64,000 nucleotides of DNA. It comes from Pterois miles. Lineage: Eukaryota; Chordata; Actinopteri; Perciformes; Scorpaenidae. Under the pieces are notes generated by a model that ran no database searches, had not been told where the DNA came from, and saw nothing but the letters and a program-made list of their open reading frames with translations. A program made the position numbers and the translations under genes. The stretch is taken from contig CAMQGK010000604.1 in the NCBI GenBank assembly GCA_947000775.1, positions 9,106,501-9,170,500 on the forward strand, in the 5' to 3' direction. Of this stretch, positions 41,201-47,271 are shown piece by piece (position 1 is the first letter of the stretch; each line of letters starts with the position of its first letter).

Positions 41201-41485
41201 GTGAAACACTGATTGCATAGTAGCTTTTGAGCCAGTTCTACTCACTGATTGAAGACTGTAAGATGCAGTTGAAAGGTCAGAAAAAGCTGCTTAATGCAAC
41301 TTAAATTCAGATGATTTTATCACACATACTGATCCCATCAAGAATCAACATCCATGCACAATCTTACACCTCACGTCTAATTTCTCGATGTGTGCTCTCC
41401 GTCCCAGCTCGGCTTCTTCCGGAGGCAGAAGCCGAGAGACGAGGACGAGCAGGAGGCAAACGGAAAAGTGGCCGAGGAGCGGTAA
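1186..41485 (+). CDS. itga11: Integrin alpha-11, collagen-binding alpha chain (28 exons, 5'-partial)
   Basis: This is the alpha subunit of a collagen-receptor integrin that pairs with beta-1 at the plasma membrane. Joined exons encode 1137 residues: propeller start (1-107), inserted I-domain (about 108-305), the remaining FG-GAP repeats, leg domains, one transmembrane helix (about 1090-1111) and a 25-residue tail starting LGFFRR. MIDAS residues are visible as D119, S121, S123, T189 and D220. Three Ca-binding loops (DIDGDGVTD, DLNGDGFND, DMNNDGLVD) mark the propeller. I assign alpha-11 rather than alpha-1, -2 or -10 from the I-domain (VLGYYNRRGINPE, IASDPDDKHFFNVTDE) and the membrane segment (IIIGSTLGGLLLLALL, LALWKLGFF), as I remember the mammalian protein. 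Exon count fits the human 30-exon gene if two exons lie upstream. All junction phases agree and no frameshift is seen. The a/b teleost paralogue cannot be decided here. Confidence 0.95.
1440..1744 (+). mobile_element. tRNA-derived SINE with (TTTC)n tail
   Basis: It starts gggggcggcagtagctcagt with a Pol III A-box-like segment and a B box (ggttcaagtcc), followed by a body that is very similar to the copy at 26247 (cctcttgggcactgccgagg). It ends aatttccccactgtgggact and a (TCTT)n microsatellite at 1718-1744. Plus-strand copy inside an itga11 intron. Confidence 0.85.
2116..2207 (+). CDS. itga11: itga11 coding exon 2 of window
   Basis: The acceptor is ccctcaag and the donor gtgagt; phase 1 in, phase 0 out. 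It encodes the NVSERKDKMRLGMTLASNP region with a sequon and the VSERKD motif shared with alpha-11. A MITE begins at donor position +6 (see findings). Confidence 0.93.
2213..3689. mobile_element. TTAA-ended MITE, split by a hAT element
   Basis: The left end (tttaaactggacctatcatgc) and the right end (agcataatagtgcttctttaaa) are inverted relatives. The body is interrupted at 2458-3452 by another element. The distal part (catgtaaacatgttct) is shared with the element at 26662-27114. It begins within the splice donor of the exon ending at 2207. Confidence 0.65.
2458..3452. mobile_element. Non-autonomous hAT-like element with 8-bp TSD
   Basis: The left end cagtggttctcaaaatg and the right end (cattttt-rich, gagaataactg) form an imperfect inverted repeat, and CAGTGGTTC is a frequent hAT terminus. 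The flanks are ccatagtg (2450-2457) and ctatagtg (3453-3460), an 8-bp duplication with one mismatch. No transposase frame is seen in the 995 bp. Confidence 0.7.
3939..4053 (+). CDS. itga11: itga11 coding exon 3 of window
   Basis: The acceptor is tgtttcag and the donor gtaagc; phase 0 in, phase 1 out. It encodes ACGPLWSYECGSSYYSTGIC and the following segment that leads to the I-domain, with conserved cysteines. Confidence 0.94.
4197..4324 (+). CDS. itga11: itga11 coding exon 4 of window (I-domain, MIDAS)
   Basis: Start of the inserted von Willebrand A domain. It carries CETYMDIVIVLDGSNSIYPW, including the D-x-S-x-S metal-binding motif. Phase 1 in, phase 0 out; the donor is gtgtgt. Confidence 0.96.
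4756..5267. mobile_element. hAT-like MITE (TAGGGCTG ends)
   Basis: It begins tagggctgttaacg and ends gattgacagcccta, an inverted terminal repeat; the interior is rich in attaat. No clear target duplication remains. It fills much of the intron before the exon at 5508. Confidence 0.6.
5508..5656 (+). CDS. itga11: itga11 coding exon 5 of window (I-domain)
   Basis: It encodes VGVVQYGEKVVHEFKLSDY and, further on, GGEETNTALG, which holds the MIDAS threonine. Phase 0 in, phase 2 out; the acceptor is cggacag. Confidence 0.96.
5745..5889 (+). CDS. itga11: itga11 coding exon 6 of window (I-domain)
   Basis: It encodes GAKKVMIVITDGESHD with the last MIDAS aspartate (TDGES). It is separated from the previous exon by an 88-bp intron. 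Phase 2 in, phase 0 out; the donor is gtgagt. Confidence 0.96.
5890..6405. other. itga11 intron without recognised features
   Basis: A 516-bp intron. I recognise neither a gene nor a repeat in it. Confidence 0.6.
6406..6571 (+). CDS. itga11: itga11 coding exon 7 of window (I-domain end)
   Basis: It encodes VLGYYNRRGINPEAFLNEIK and continues through NVTDESALKDIVDALGERIF; this is the collagen-contact helix region. The donor gtcttg has only the GT in common with consensus, and a repeat-like sequence follows about 20 bp later. The phase-1 join to the next exon is exact, so the donor call is favoured. Confidence 0.92.
6572..8258. other. itga11 intron, AT-rich
   Basis: It starts with a weak donor and, at about 6595-6650, a repeat-like segment (cattacatttgtcagac). 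An AT-rich perfect palindrome is at 7059-7090. Nothing coding is visible. Confidence 0.55.
7059..7090. repeat. Perfect AT-rich palindrome (15-bp arms)
   Basis: taaatattcaatatt, a two-base spacer and its exact reverse complement. It may be chance or slippage in AT-rich DNA. Confidence 0.7.
8259..8329 (+). CDS. itga11: itga11 coding exon 8 of window
   Basis: A short exon encoding TSKNGTAFGLQMSQAGFSAH, directly after the I-domain. Acceptor ttacacag, donor gtgagt; phase 1 in, phase 0 out. Confidence 0.94.
8330..11774. other. itga11 intron, mostly unremarkable
   Basis: A 3.4-kb intron. A T18 run is at about 9953-9970, and a probable MITE with inverted ends lies at about 10540-10900 (catactaacatgc near the left, aagtatgctgaacg near the right). 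The open frames in it have no recognisable homology. Confidence 0.5.
11775..11919 (+). CDS. itga11: itga11 coding exon 9 of window (propeller)
   Basis: It encodes DGILVGAVGAYDWNGAVLKE and FPEELKNHGAYLG, a propeller blade typical of alpha-10/alpha-11. Acceptor ccttgcag, donor gtgagt; phase 0 in, phase 1 out. Confidence 0.96.
12767..12915 (+). CDS. itga11: itga11 coding exon 10 of window (propeller)
   Basis: It encodes the VSSVVSARNGRLLVAGAPRF blade and the NHTGKVIIF sequon region. Acceptor aaccag, donor gtactg; phase 1 in, phase 0 out. Confidence 0.95.
13092..13850. mobile_element. Foldback (long inverted-repeat) element
   Basis: The segment 13160-13210 (aaagtaatgtactgctgtgg, then acggggcc and ttttagcc) recurs in reverse complement at about 13701-13755. 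Spacing between arms is about 490 bp. The outer limits are approximate. Confidence 0.6.
14326..14932 (+). mobile_element. 3' end of an RTE-like (Rex3-type) LINE, decayed
   Basis: One frame over 14349-14762 gives typical reverse-transcriptase C-terminal motifs (KAKLSIYQSILVPTLTYGHE, RSQLRWFGHLVRM). The rest continues in another frame from about 14752 to a stop near 14902, so there is a frameshift. Truncated at the 5' side, as usual for LINEs. The clade is from memory of teleost RTE/Rex3 proteins. Confidence 0.75.
15515..16335 (+). mobile_element. Dispersed MITE-like repeat, copy A (interrupted)
   Basis: It starts tatataagaagtggatgtag and gacatcacccattga, and ends cattggcttcactttccaga. The same sequence occurs at 30593-31075 (minus strand) and 31455-31835 (plus). 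Copy A is split by the element at 15652-16015. Confidence 0.65.
15652..16015 (+). mobile_element. DNA transposon fragment, possibly pogo/Tigger-like
   Basis: It starts ccgtatttttcacactataa with repeated gtgcgcctt motifs. It has a short frame with an acidic end (DSDTDDERFDGF) of the kind that ends or begins some transposases. The family call is uncertain. Confidence 0.5.
16406..16549 (+). CDS. itga11: itga11 coding exon 11 of window (FG-GAP, Ca site)
   Basis: It encodes IGSYYGSEIAPVDIDGDGVT with the DIDGDGVTD calcium loop. Acceptor tttcag, donor gtgagt; in phase at both ends. Confidence 0.96.
17753..18125 (-). mobile_element. L2/CR1-type LINE 3' region with (ATCC)n
   Basis: (ATCC)n at 17753-17769 is followed by gttaaccgcttatcccgtta, ggggtcgcggggg, caatttagagtc, gtgggaggaagccgg, acggggagaacatgcaaac and an ending in aaccaccctgc. 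This is the very common teleost LINE 3' region, in reverse orientation here. Confidence 0.7.
19961..20035. mobile_element. hAT-like terminus fragment
   Basis: TAGGGGTGTAAGAAAATATC is a common hAT MITE start in fish. The opposite end is not seen. Confidence 0.4.
20859..21062 (+). CDS. itga11: itga11 coding exon 12 of window (FG-GAP, Ca site)
   Basis: It encodes QNARFGSSLAPVPDLNGDGF and VVGAPLEDDHKGAIYVF; DLNGDGFND is the calcium loop. 68 codons, phase 0 at both ends; acceptor tctctcag. Confidence 0.96.
21213..21633. mobile_element. TTTAAAGG-ended MITE, 421 bp
   Basis: It starts tttaaaggtacagagtgtag and ends cacacactgttcctttaaa, an imperfect terminal inverted repeat. Inside, ccgtggtaacg and cgttaccacag are near inverted copies, so the element can fold on itself. 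Confidence 0.7.
22923..23053 (+). CDS. itga11: itga11 coding exon 13 of window (FG-GAP, Ca site)
   Basis: It encodes RIAAADLAPGLLYFGRSIHG and the DMNNDGLVDLAVGSLG loop, the last calcium-binding propeller repeat. Phase 0 in, phase 2 out (splits a Trp codon). Confidence 0.95.
23303..23469 (+). CDS. itga11: itga11 coding exon 14 of window (thigh)
   Basis: It encodes RFEPSKINIFVKDCQRGGKD followed by a cysteine-bearing strand, matching the start of the integrin leg. Phase 2 in, phase 1 out; donor gtaagc. Confidence 0.93.
23470..25182. other. itga11 intron without recognised features
   Basis: 1.7 kb. I see neither repeats with clear ends nor coding potential that fits a known family. Confidence 0.55.
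25183..25322 (+). CDS. itga11: itga11 coding exon 15 of window (thigh)
   Basis: It encodes GIKYNVSIAERRFNPRAILD and ends GEETCEHIYFHVM. The 'YN-ERR--PRA' pattern is shared with alpha-11. Phase 1 in, phase 0 out. Confidence 0.93.
25435..25751. mobile_element. hAT MITE with 8-bp target duplication
   Basis: It starts tagggctgcacaatta and ends caaaattgttcagaccca. The flanks are ctatgtat (25427-25434) and ctatgtgt (25752-25759), an 8-bp duplication with one change. Length 317 bp, no coding capacity. Confidence 0.75.
26247..26592 (+). mobile_element. tRNA-derived SINE with (CTT)n tail
   Basis: A second copy of the SINE at 1440. It is fuller: it keeps gaactgagtgtgaactgg, which the first copy lacks. 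The tail is aatttcccctcctgggacta and a (CTT)n run at about 26572-26592. Confidence 0.87.
26662..27114. mobile_element. TTTAAAGGGG-ended MITE, 453 bp
   Basis: It starts tttaaagggggcatatcata and ends gcatatcccctttaaa. The 3' part (catgtaaacatgttctag) is shared with 3610-3689. A reverse fragment is at 36407-36480. Confidence 0.7.
27317..27427 (+). CDS. itga11: itga11 coding exon 16 of window
   Basis: It encodes ETTDYARPIVFAAQVELQDP and then the GPVLDDSWPT motif that matches alpha-11. Acceptor tattag, donor gtgaga; in phase at both ends. Confidence 0.93.
27551..27636 (+). CDS. itga11: itga11 coding exon 17 of window
   Basis: It encodes LPFWNGCDEDDRCMPDLALQ, a cysteine pair conserved in alpha chains. 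Phase 0 in, phase 2 out; donor gtaggt. Confidence 0.93.
27738..27948 (+). CDS. itga11: itga11 coding exon 18 of window (calf)
   Basis: It encodes a less conserved stretch and then VVDVRLENKGENAYNARLNI, the calf-1 LENxGENAY motif. Phase 2 in, phase 0 out; acceptor ctcccag. Confidence 0.93.
28062..29100. repeat. AT-rich repeat with inserted LINE-like fragment
   Basis: 28120-28610 and 29045-29095 carry many near-palindromes around ataatgcattata. Between them lies a segment from ttgatttgatctttattatt that could be a reverse-oriented LINE tail. Not assigned to a family. Confidence 0.4.
29128..29226 (+). CDS. itga11: itga11 coding exon 19 of window
   Basis: 33 codons encoding IECFIEDKLRNEKICNVSAP with two cysteines and a sequon. 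It is followed by the largest intron (6.4 kb). Confidence 0.92.
30593..31075 (-). mobile_element. Dispersed MITE-like repeat, copy B
   Basis: The reverse complement of copy A: it starts gcaacctccaggtctgaaaa and includes cagccagcagggggcgactc and the segment atagaccataaagcagg. It runs to the ccaagatggtgacggccaaa motif near 31050. Confidence 0.65.
31233..31288. repeat. Perfect hairpin, 26-bp arms and 4-nt loop
   Basis: Left arm 31233-31258 (acatattgttgtaact...), loop agta at 31259-31262, right arm 31263-31288; the arms are exact reverse complements. Confidence 0.95.
31455..31835 (+). mobile_element. Dispersed MITE-like repeat, copy C (5' part)
   Basis: A plus-strand copy whose far end reappears at 32589-32690 (ttttgcaaccagaggagtca to cagacctggaggtggcca). 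The two parts are separated by about 750 bp, probably an insertion. Confidence 0.65.
31501..31542. repeat. Perfect hairpin, 19-bp arms and 4-nt loop
   Basis: Left arm cacccattggtttttagac (31501-31519), loop cgct, right arm its exact reverse complement (31524-31542). Copy A has no inverted copy at this place. Confidence 0.95.
31837..32568. mobile_element. Probable hAT-like insertion in copy C
   Basis: It interrupts copy C; ends are gggtgtgaggg and cagccccacccct, a short imperfect inverted repeat. gacttc occurs at both flanks and may be the target duplication. No coding capacity. Confidence 0.45.
32589..32690 (+). mobile_element. Distal end of repeat copy C
   Basis: It matches the end of copy A (caaccagaggagtc, gctggatattagaaagaatg, cttcacttctcagacctgg). 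Confidence 0.6.
34531..35075. repeat. 545-bp polypyrimidine (CTCCT)n tract
   Basis: Almost pure C/T on the plus strand, mostly ctcct units with ttcct variants. The landmark ctcatcccctctactgtcgt appears twice with an offset of 235 bp, so part of the tract was duplicated. The long frame across it is an artefact of composition. Confidence 0.95.
35194..35327. repeat. (GT)n microsatellite with GCGT interruptions
   Basis: About 134 bp of gt repeats with gagt and gcgt variants. It lies 120 bp after the pyrimidine tract and 270 bp before the exon at 35594. Confidence 0.95.
35594..35670 (+). CDS. itga11: itga11 coding exon 20 of window
   Basis: It encodes VSFRLEFEFSRTVFLDHVRV, matching the FRLDFEFSKSIFL strand of alpha-11. 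Phase 0 in, phase 2 out. Confidence 0.93.
35825..35908 (+). CDS. itga11: itga11 coding exon 21 of window
   Basis: It encodes DGEEMSTADNFNDIYYSLKY and ends in the YEADLLFT motif found in alpha-11. Acceptor caacag, donor gttcgt; phase 2 at both ends. Confidence 0.92.
36126..36216 (+). CDS. itga11: itga11 coding exon 22 of window
   Basis: It encodes NPTRYEIKSELSLEEPGVIG and PPFNFTFQ. The acceptor (ttcaaaag) has a weak pyrimidine tract, but the phase-2 join is exact. Confidence 0.92.
36407..36480 (-). mobile_element. TTTAAAGGGG-family MITE fragment
   Basis: ttttaaaggggatatttcat, ccaggttcaaaattgtattt and gggtttttacta match, in reverse, the end of the elements at 3689 and 27114. Truncated. Confidence 0.55.
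36487..36868. mobile_element. Dispersed repeat of the GGTCAAAGGTCA type
   Basis: It carries ttatgccttcacgccggtaa, aacagctgtggctggagg, aatttggcacaaacctccac, caaggatgaactgg and tggccataactcaagaattc, all typical of one teleost repeat family. It ends about 36 bp before the exon at 36906. Confidence 0.6.
36620..36632 (+). promoter_or_regulatory. Perfect DR1 nuclear-receptor half-site pair
   Basis: AGGTCA-A-AGGTCA, the consensus DR1 site bound by HNF4, PPAR/RXR and COUP-TF factors. It sits in the dispersed repeat. Sequence match only; activity is unknown. Confidence 0.4.
36906..37019 (+). CDS. itga11: itga11 coding exon 23 of window (calf-2)
   Basis: 38 codons encoding VQNLGYFPVKDLRLNIEIPE and the following FYIDQ end; it corresponds to alpha-11 'IQNLGLFPI'. 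Most of the intron before it is repeat. Confidence 0.93.
37210..37293 (+). CDS. itga11: itga11 coding exon 24 of window (divergent)
   Basis: 28 codons, starting RDGTRCLPPQHVAQ. It keeps the position, phase and a single cysteine of the mammalian exon but little of its sequence. Called from the splice sites and phase. Confidence 0.85.
37387..37497 (+). CDS. itga11: itga11 coding exon 25 of window
   Basis: 37 codons encoding NRSNTLTLPIQCTVNVASYR; the sequon and Cys match the alpha-11 region just before the stalk. A 93-bp intron precedes it. Confidence 0.92.
37695..37790 (+). CDS. itga11: itga11 coding exon 26 of window
   Basis: 32 codons encoding LKFKILELGTSASVELPASS and a basic end. It is the last ectodomain exon before the membrane exon. 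In phase at both ends. Confidence 0.92.
38330..38535 (-). mobile_element. Possible LINE 3' tail fragment
   Basis: ttcatttattgttttgcatc with cagagtgctttacatcaaaa is a common reverse-oriented tail in fish genomes. The family is not assigned. Confidence 0.4.
38928..39041 (+). CDS. itga11: itga11 coding exon 27 of window (transmembrane)
   Basis: 38 codons: a juxtamembrane stretch and then the hydrophobic helix WIIIGSTLGGLLLLALLSLA. This segment is nearly identical to alpha-11. Acceptor tcctcag, donor gtaagt. Confidence 0.96.
39497..40131. mobile_element. TTAAAGCT-ended MITE, full copy (635 bp)
   Basis: It starts ttaaagctgaagttggtaac and ends aattaccaactgtagcttta plus a; the ends are inverted copies of about 24 bp. 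Related copies are at 49114-49713, 51451-52020 and 54352-54560. Confidence 0.75.
41408..41485 (+). CDS. itga11: itga11 terminal coding exon 28 (cytoplasmic tail)
   Basis: It encodes LGFFRRQKPRDEDEQEANGK, five further residues and TAA at 41483-41485. GFFRR is the variant of the GFFKR beta-subunit clasp, and the acidic tail is longer in charge clusters than the human one. Confidence 0.95.
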   Translation, partial: LGFFRRQKPRDEDEQEANGKVAEER

Positions 41486-42660
41486 CGCAGGCTGAGGGCC
41501 CCCAGCAGACGCCTTTTCCACAGGGGACCCGACACTCAGGGACCAACCCACCTCCCCCTGCTCCCCAACACCATGGTGGCGCCACATAGACAGCTCTGCA
41601 TGACCGCTGAAGCAAGGCTTGTTCAGTGCACTGGATCTGTCCCACGCCACGACCCCTGACCCCCAAGAGTCAGCACTGTCACACTCACTTAGCATTCCTG
41701 CACTGTTGCGACATTAGGGCCTTCTTTATAGTCACTGCCCTCCGTGTCGAACCTTCACAGATCTTTGAGCTCTCGTTTTCTTGGCTTCAGGCTGGAGCTT
41801 CGGGGCTTTTCCGGCCGTTTGAAAAGAAGAATAGAGCAAGCTTTTGATCGATCTGTCCCAAGAATTTCGGGCCGCAATTTGCCCTTGAGGCAAGCGTTAG
41901 CCAATCCCTCTTTTGTCTCCTCCTGATGTGTATTTATTTAACTTTTATGGTAAATTTTGAAATACATGAAAAACCTCAAGGGTGACTTGCCACCCTAAAA
42001 GCTACCGCAAATGTAAAGTTACTATACTGTATATTGAATTCGATGTTTAAAAGATTTTATCTGCAATATGTTCAGCTCACATGCATAATAATTTATGAAG
42101 AAATTAAACTGAATTAAAGTCACCAGAGTACAAAGAAGGTTCACGATGTTTAACTTACAGAGACAATCTTTTTTCTACAGAGAAGAATCTTCTAAATCTG
42201 CATCCGCTCTCCTTCTTTTGATATTTTCCTCCTGGAAAACATTAAACATTTGATGCACTTTTACGTTGTAAAAAAATTAACTTGAATTTTGTAAATAGTC
42301 AAGTACCTTTTTATACCCTTACAAATATTATAATGGTTTTCAGTATTTTGGTTTACGGCATTACTTTGTAACTTAAGGCTTTGTGTTACTGAAGCTGTTG
42401 CGAGACGTTGCTTGCCTTTTAACATGCACTGCATCAAAGCAAAAGGATGTGCATAAAACACTGCAGGCAACATGGATTTCAACATCCCATTAAGAACTGT
42501 GACTGAATGATAATCAGATATGGTGAGTCCAGTAAATGCACATTGCTTCCAGTATGTCAGCACCATCCTGGTGTTACCAACCAATGTCAGTTTGTCCTGT
42601 TTGTTGAGGGGTGAAGAGCTGTAATATGCCTATAAATAAAACATTGTATATGTCTATGAA
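41486..42660 (+). other. itga11: itga11 3' UTR and probable polyadenylation site
   Basis: The sequence after the stop codon holds no other gene. The best polyadenylation signal is AATAAA at 42635-42640 inside ctataaataaaacattg; an ATTAAA at 42103-42108 could give a shorter form. The end is a prediction without transcript support. Confidence 0.6.
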
Positions 42661-44216
42661 TGGCTTTTAAATCAACATCTTAGGAGTTTCACCTGCACAA
42701 AGGCTTGAGACCTGGAGAACCAAGAGTGTTTTTCGTAAAAATCCAGACAATTAATCTAGTGAAGAGAGAGGAGGAAGCTCGGGCTATGGGAAGAGAGCTA
42801 CTGTATATAGAGTGCTACAGGAAGGAGTCCTAAAACATGTAACTGAGTTAGCATTTTAGCACTTCCTTTTCCTTTTAATGTTTTGTTCCATGACATAAAC
42901 TACACCAGTAAATACCCCACGTGTGAATTTTGAAGCCCTTATGTGTCTTAGAAAAGCTGGTTGCTAACTGGTGGCAAAATGCGACTACTAACCATCATCA
43001 TAGCGACTCGTCCACTTTACAGCCTTGTTGCTGTAATTATCGTTGTTATTGTTGATTATCTCGCTGAGCAAAATGTGTGATTATCATGAATGTTTGTTTG
43101 CCACAGAGCTTATTTTCTACAATAATCCAAAACCGAACTGAATAATCCCATCGACTTTTTGTCGAAGGAGCCACGGTGAACTTCCAGGTCGGCCTACAAA
43201 ACTACGTCATTTTTGGAGCACTCTATCACAAAAAAAAAACAGATGGTCGTTTATAAAAAAGAAAAAAAATATAGCAGATTTTGGGGGGAAGGGAAGTCAC
43301 AAGAGACAGACTATGAAAGAATGGGTCAAAATCAAACAGCAGAGGTCGAGATATACTGACGTTTGGTTCTTAGTATGGGTCTCAGTCCAGAAACACTAGA
43401 TCCTACATTTCCCTCAATGCAATCAATCAGTTTGTTTGAACATCCCTGCCTCAGGTCTTTGAAACTCCAACTCAGTTATCAACACAAGACTGAGTGCTTC
43501 TTCACAGGATTAAACTGACTTTTGTGTGTTAAATGTGTGGAATACCCCTTTAATAATAAAAACGTTTGAGAATGATATCTGTAATACTCCTGATCCACCA
43601 CTGAGGAGCGGTGTTTACCATGTGACGCCTCTGCAACTGCAGCCACAGAGAAGCTATAAGGCAGTTTGATTAGACTGTTTATTTAGCAAACAGTCAAAGT
43701 GGATCATAACGATAATTGTCATTAGAATATATAATAATATCTGTAAACTGCATTAACTATTTGAACAGATTACTACAGACAACAATGCAACGAGACAATT
43801 TTTATTGAAAACATTTATGAAGACTGACTTGTCCTGATGCTGATGCCAACAGCATCAACAGAAAATATGCATGCCAATTTTTTTGCTGTGTGATCTGTAG
43901 CCAAATAACATGGGGCTTAAAGCCAGGTTTTATTAAATAAATAAACCGGCAAGTTTGCCACTTGGGTCATTTTCTAATTGAAACCTTAATACATTACTCC
44001 TACCATCAGAGAACAAAACAGTTTGCCTTCAAGCACAAATAAAGTGACTGTGGAGCCACTCGGCTAGCAGAGCTTATTAAAACCTACAGGTTTTGTTAGT
44101 TTGTTTTTAATGACATCTAAAAAAATCGAGTCTATTTGCAAATGGAGAATATAGTAAATTATTCTTAGTGTTTTTCTCTGAGATTACAAAACATATTAAT
44201 GAGTGAACAGAGGTCC

Positions 44217-44400
44217 CAGTGGTGGCGTGGCTGAGCGGCTGTCATTTGTGCTCAACGATGCAGGTTGGATTCAGTCAGCTGACACATGCTAAACATCTGC
44301 TGCTGACAGTGAGCACATATTGATCCCTGAGGGGGGAATTGGATCAGTGCAGCTGCAAGTGTAATACAATTCAACAAGGACAAAAAGAGACGGCAGGCAC
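44217..44400 (+). mobile_element. tRNA-related SINE-like fragment
   Basis: ggtggcgtggctgagcggct resembles a tRNA-Leu/Ser 5' half; a weak B box (ggttggattca) follows. attgatccctgaggggggaa is a frequent fish retroelement tail motif. Confidence 0.45.
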
Positions 44401-45667
44401 ACAAACAGGATTAAAGATGAGTGATAAATCCAGGTATACAAACAGCCAATGCAGTCTAAACATGCTGCAGAATATGTTACAGTAGACGGACATAAATGAG
44501 TATGGATTCATTTCTGTGACACGTTTAACTCATAAATGTTCCTTACGACATCTGCATGATTACAAGCTACAGTAAATGTGGATGAGTAAATGAAATGTGT
44601 GCTGAATGTCATTAAAATGTGTGAATGTAAAACTTAAACATGGAAAATCAAGATTAATACAAACTGTTGAATCAAAATGGGACCCAAATACTGTAACTGA
44701 AAGCAAAGAGTGGAGATTTCTTCTCATTTCTTTGCTCAGTCATCAAAGTGAAATGAAACCTTTGGGAAATAATGATAAGAGCAATTCAGGATACAAAACC
44801 TGCTGTGCAGTTTGATAAGATTGGTCAGCATGAACACTCACCCATTAGCTATTTAACAATTTGTTGAAGTGTAATCGAAAAAAGTACACAAATGAAAAGT
44901 CTTTCTATGTTTAATTTTGTGGAAGGTTGTACAGTATTTGTGTGTTCGAATGTTGAAATGACACATCCAAAGCAATCAAACTTCCTTACGATGGTAACTG
45001 AAGTATTTACACCTCACAAAATGTCAGTGAGAAGTTATAAGGGTCTTAAATATTATTAAAGCAACTTAAAGGTGCAAAACATGTTTTAATTTAAATTAAA
45101 TTAAAACTTTATCTTTCAAAATTAATGTTTTCTCATTCAGTTAGGCCTTTATTTGCTCTATAATATTTGTAAAACAGCCTTTTATTTTCAGTAATAATGT
45201 TACGACTTTTTTTATCTGTAAGTCAAGCTGAATATTTACATGCAGATTACCTGTAGCTACTTGTTGAAGAGATAACGATGGAGGAAATGAAACTATGAAC
45301 AGAATAGTCACTGTTATGACTTTTACTAAAAATAATGAAAATAAACAAACGTGTGTGTGTGTAATTTTGTCAATGCGATAGTTGTTAACTGTGCAAAATG
45401 CAAAACACTTGCTTGGGTTTACGCAGCAAAACCACTTAGTTAGGTTTGAGAAAAAACATGAAATTACTACTGTATGTTTGTAAAGTGAAGCTTAATGTTG
45501 GGAACACAAAGACAAACAACACAGAGTTAGATTGTTGAACCAATCGGCCTCCCTTCCCACCCACCCACCCTATTTGTTTAATATTGACACGGATTGGTTT
45601 ACATCGTAAATACGTAAAAGCCTGGTGCATCTCAAATAGACGCTAGAGTGCCTTGTTCATAGGTATC

Positions 45668-46121
45668 ATAGACTATATGTATAGATGGACAACACATCTC
45701 CACCTTCTCCCGCTGTACAGAAGTGAAGCCAAAATATCCCAGACATGGAAGCTGCTATCTTGAGATTTTGCCGTCATTTGGAGCCGGAGTCTGCGGTAGT
45801 GGTCAGGCAGTGGCGCTGCAGAACTGAACCAATCGCGAGTCGAGCAAAAGAGACCCACAACTGCCAATCATGACCTCTCACCCCCTTTTTATAACATCAT
45901 ATATCTAATTTAAACCAAACTTGACAGAAACCATCTTTGGGAAAAATGTATTTGAGGTGCCCTTTGACTTTTTAGTTTGGTCCATGTCCCACCTGCTAAC
46001 ATAGAGAGGATGGGACTTACGACGTATACTGCAGCCAGCCACCAGGTAGCGATTGAGATGTTTTGGCTTCACTTTTAGGGAGCTGTCATGTCATCCATCT
46101 TTACATACTTACACAGTCTAT
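45668..46121. mobile_element. MITE with ATAGACT inverted ends, 454 bp
   Basis: It starts atagactatatgtatagatg and ends catctttacatacttacaca plus gtctat; the ends are imperfect inverted repeats. The interior contains ggaagctgctatcttgagat. Confidence 0.6.
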
Positions 46122-46754
46122 CCTGGGTACACTGAGGGGGGTGACAAAGGTGTCTGTATTTGATACCCTGGGAATGACAACAAATGGATGAGCAGTTGTG
46201 AAGGAAATCGAAGGACAGCACAGCTTAAACACTTTAGGAGGACACTTACACAAAAGAAGATTATAACCAAGTTCGAGAACAAAGACCACGCCTCAAATAC
46301 TTCCCATTTCCGTACACAAGTATTTAAGCACACCTGATCCATTCAGTGACTCAGTGACCCCTTTTTTCCCTCTCCCTTTTTCTCTGTCGTTTGAATACAA
46401 GAAGCATTGGGGGCTCTGTAAAAATCAGAGTTTGTGAAGAGTCGGCTCCCCCACTCAGAGTCCCTGGTTCCCTCTGCCTCCAGCTGACACCAGTCCAACA
46501 TTGCTCTCCTCCATCCATTCTTCCACAGCCCTGATTTCTCTTCTCATCCCTTCTTCTTTCATCCTCCCTCTACACCCATCCCTCCTACATCATAACTGCT
46601 CCCCTGTTATTGACGAGGCCTTTGTCAGTGAATAGATACTATAAGCTGTCAATCGTCTACTTAGAGGCTTGAAGATGCCTCACTGAAGACGAAGTAAATC
46701 TATAAGTGAAATCTATAGCTACTTGAAATCAACCACCTCAGATGGAAAAGGAAA

Positions 46755-46802
46755 TTTATTTACAGACAGACTTTACACGAGTAGAAACCTTGTGATTTTA
46801 TT
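46755..46802 (-). terminator. rxfp3: Candidate polyadenylation signals of the rxfp3-like gene
   Basis: AATAAA occurs on the minus strand at 46797-46802 and again at 46755-46760, about 470-515 bp after the receptor stop codon. Either could end the mRNA. There is no transcript evidence. Confidence 0.35.
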
Positions 46803-47271
46803 TTAATTTGGAAAAATCCATTGGAAATCCTTCTTCATTATATACTCTCATGTTTTGAGTCCTTGTGTCTCGATTCCAGCCTGGAGACGTTTGTCCCGTG
46901 TGTCCCCGTCTTTCTGTTGCCATATTTCTTGTCGCTCTTCGCTACCAAGTAATAGAAATTTCGTAAAAAAAATAATATCACGAAGGGCAGAAAGAAAAGC
47001 TGAGTGCCGCTGCATTTTAAAGGGCAGAAAGCGAAGAGAAACTGAACGCACGTCGTCTTGTTCGTCAGCGGAATGAAATCATTTTGTGACAGCTGTAAGA
47101 ATTAAATAAATATCATAGTCATCATGTCACGATTACAACTACGTGATAACGTGCACAGCAACTGTAAAAACTGGATACCAACGAAACTGTTACGCATGAG
47201 TCATGGCAGTTACAGGTGGACAACTAGATTAAAAAACAGCTGTGTTGGGTCTGTTTTTCACCAGGCTGAAG

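Larger units (their letters stand above)
42661..46750. other. Intergenic region between itga11 and the rxfp3-like gene
   Basis: No open frame in it shows a recognisable protein. It contains a tRNA/SINE-like fragment at 44217-44400 and a MITE at 45668-46121. The rest shows nothing I can name. Confidence 0.6.

Noticed and set aside
41311..41695. Frames of 92-116 aa overlapping the last itga11 exon
   Set aside because: They use other frames of the real terminal exon and 3' UTR.
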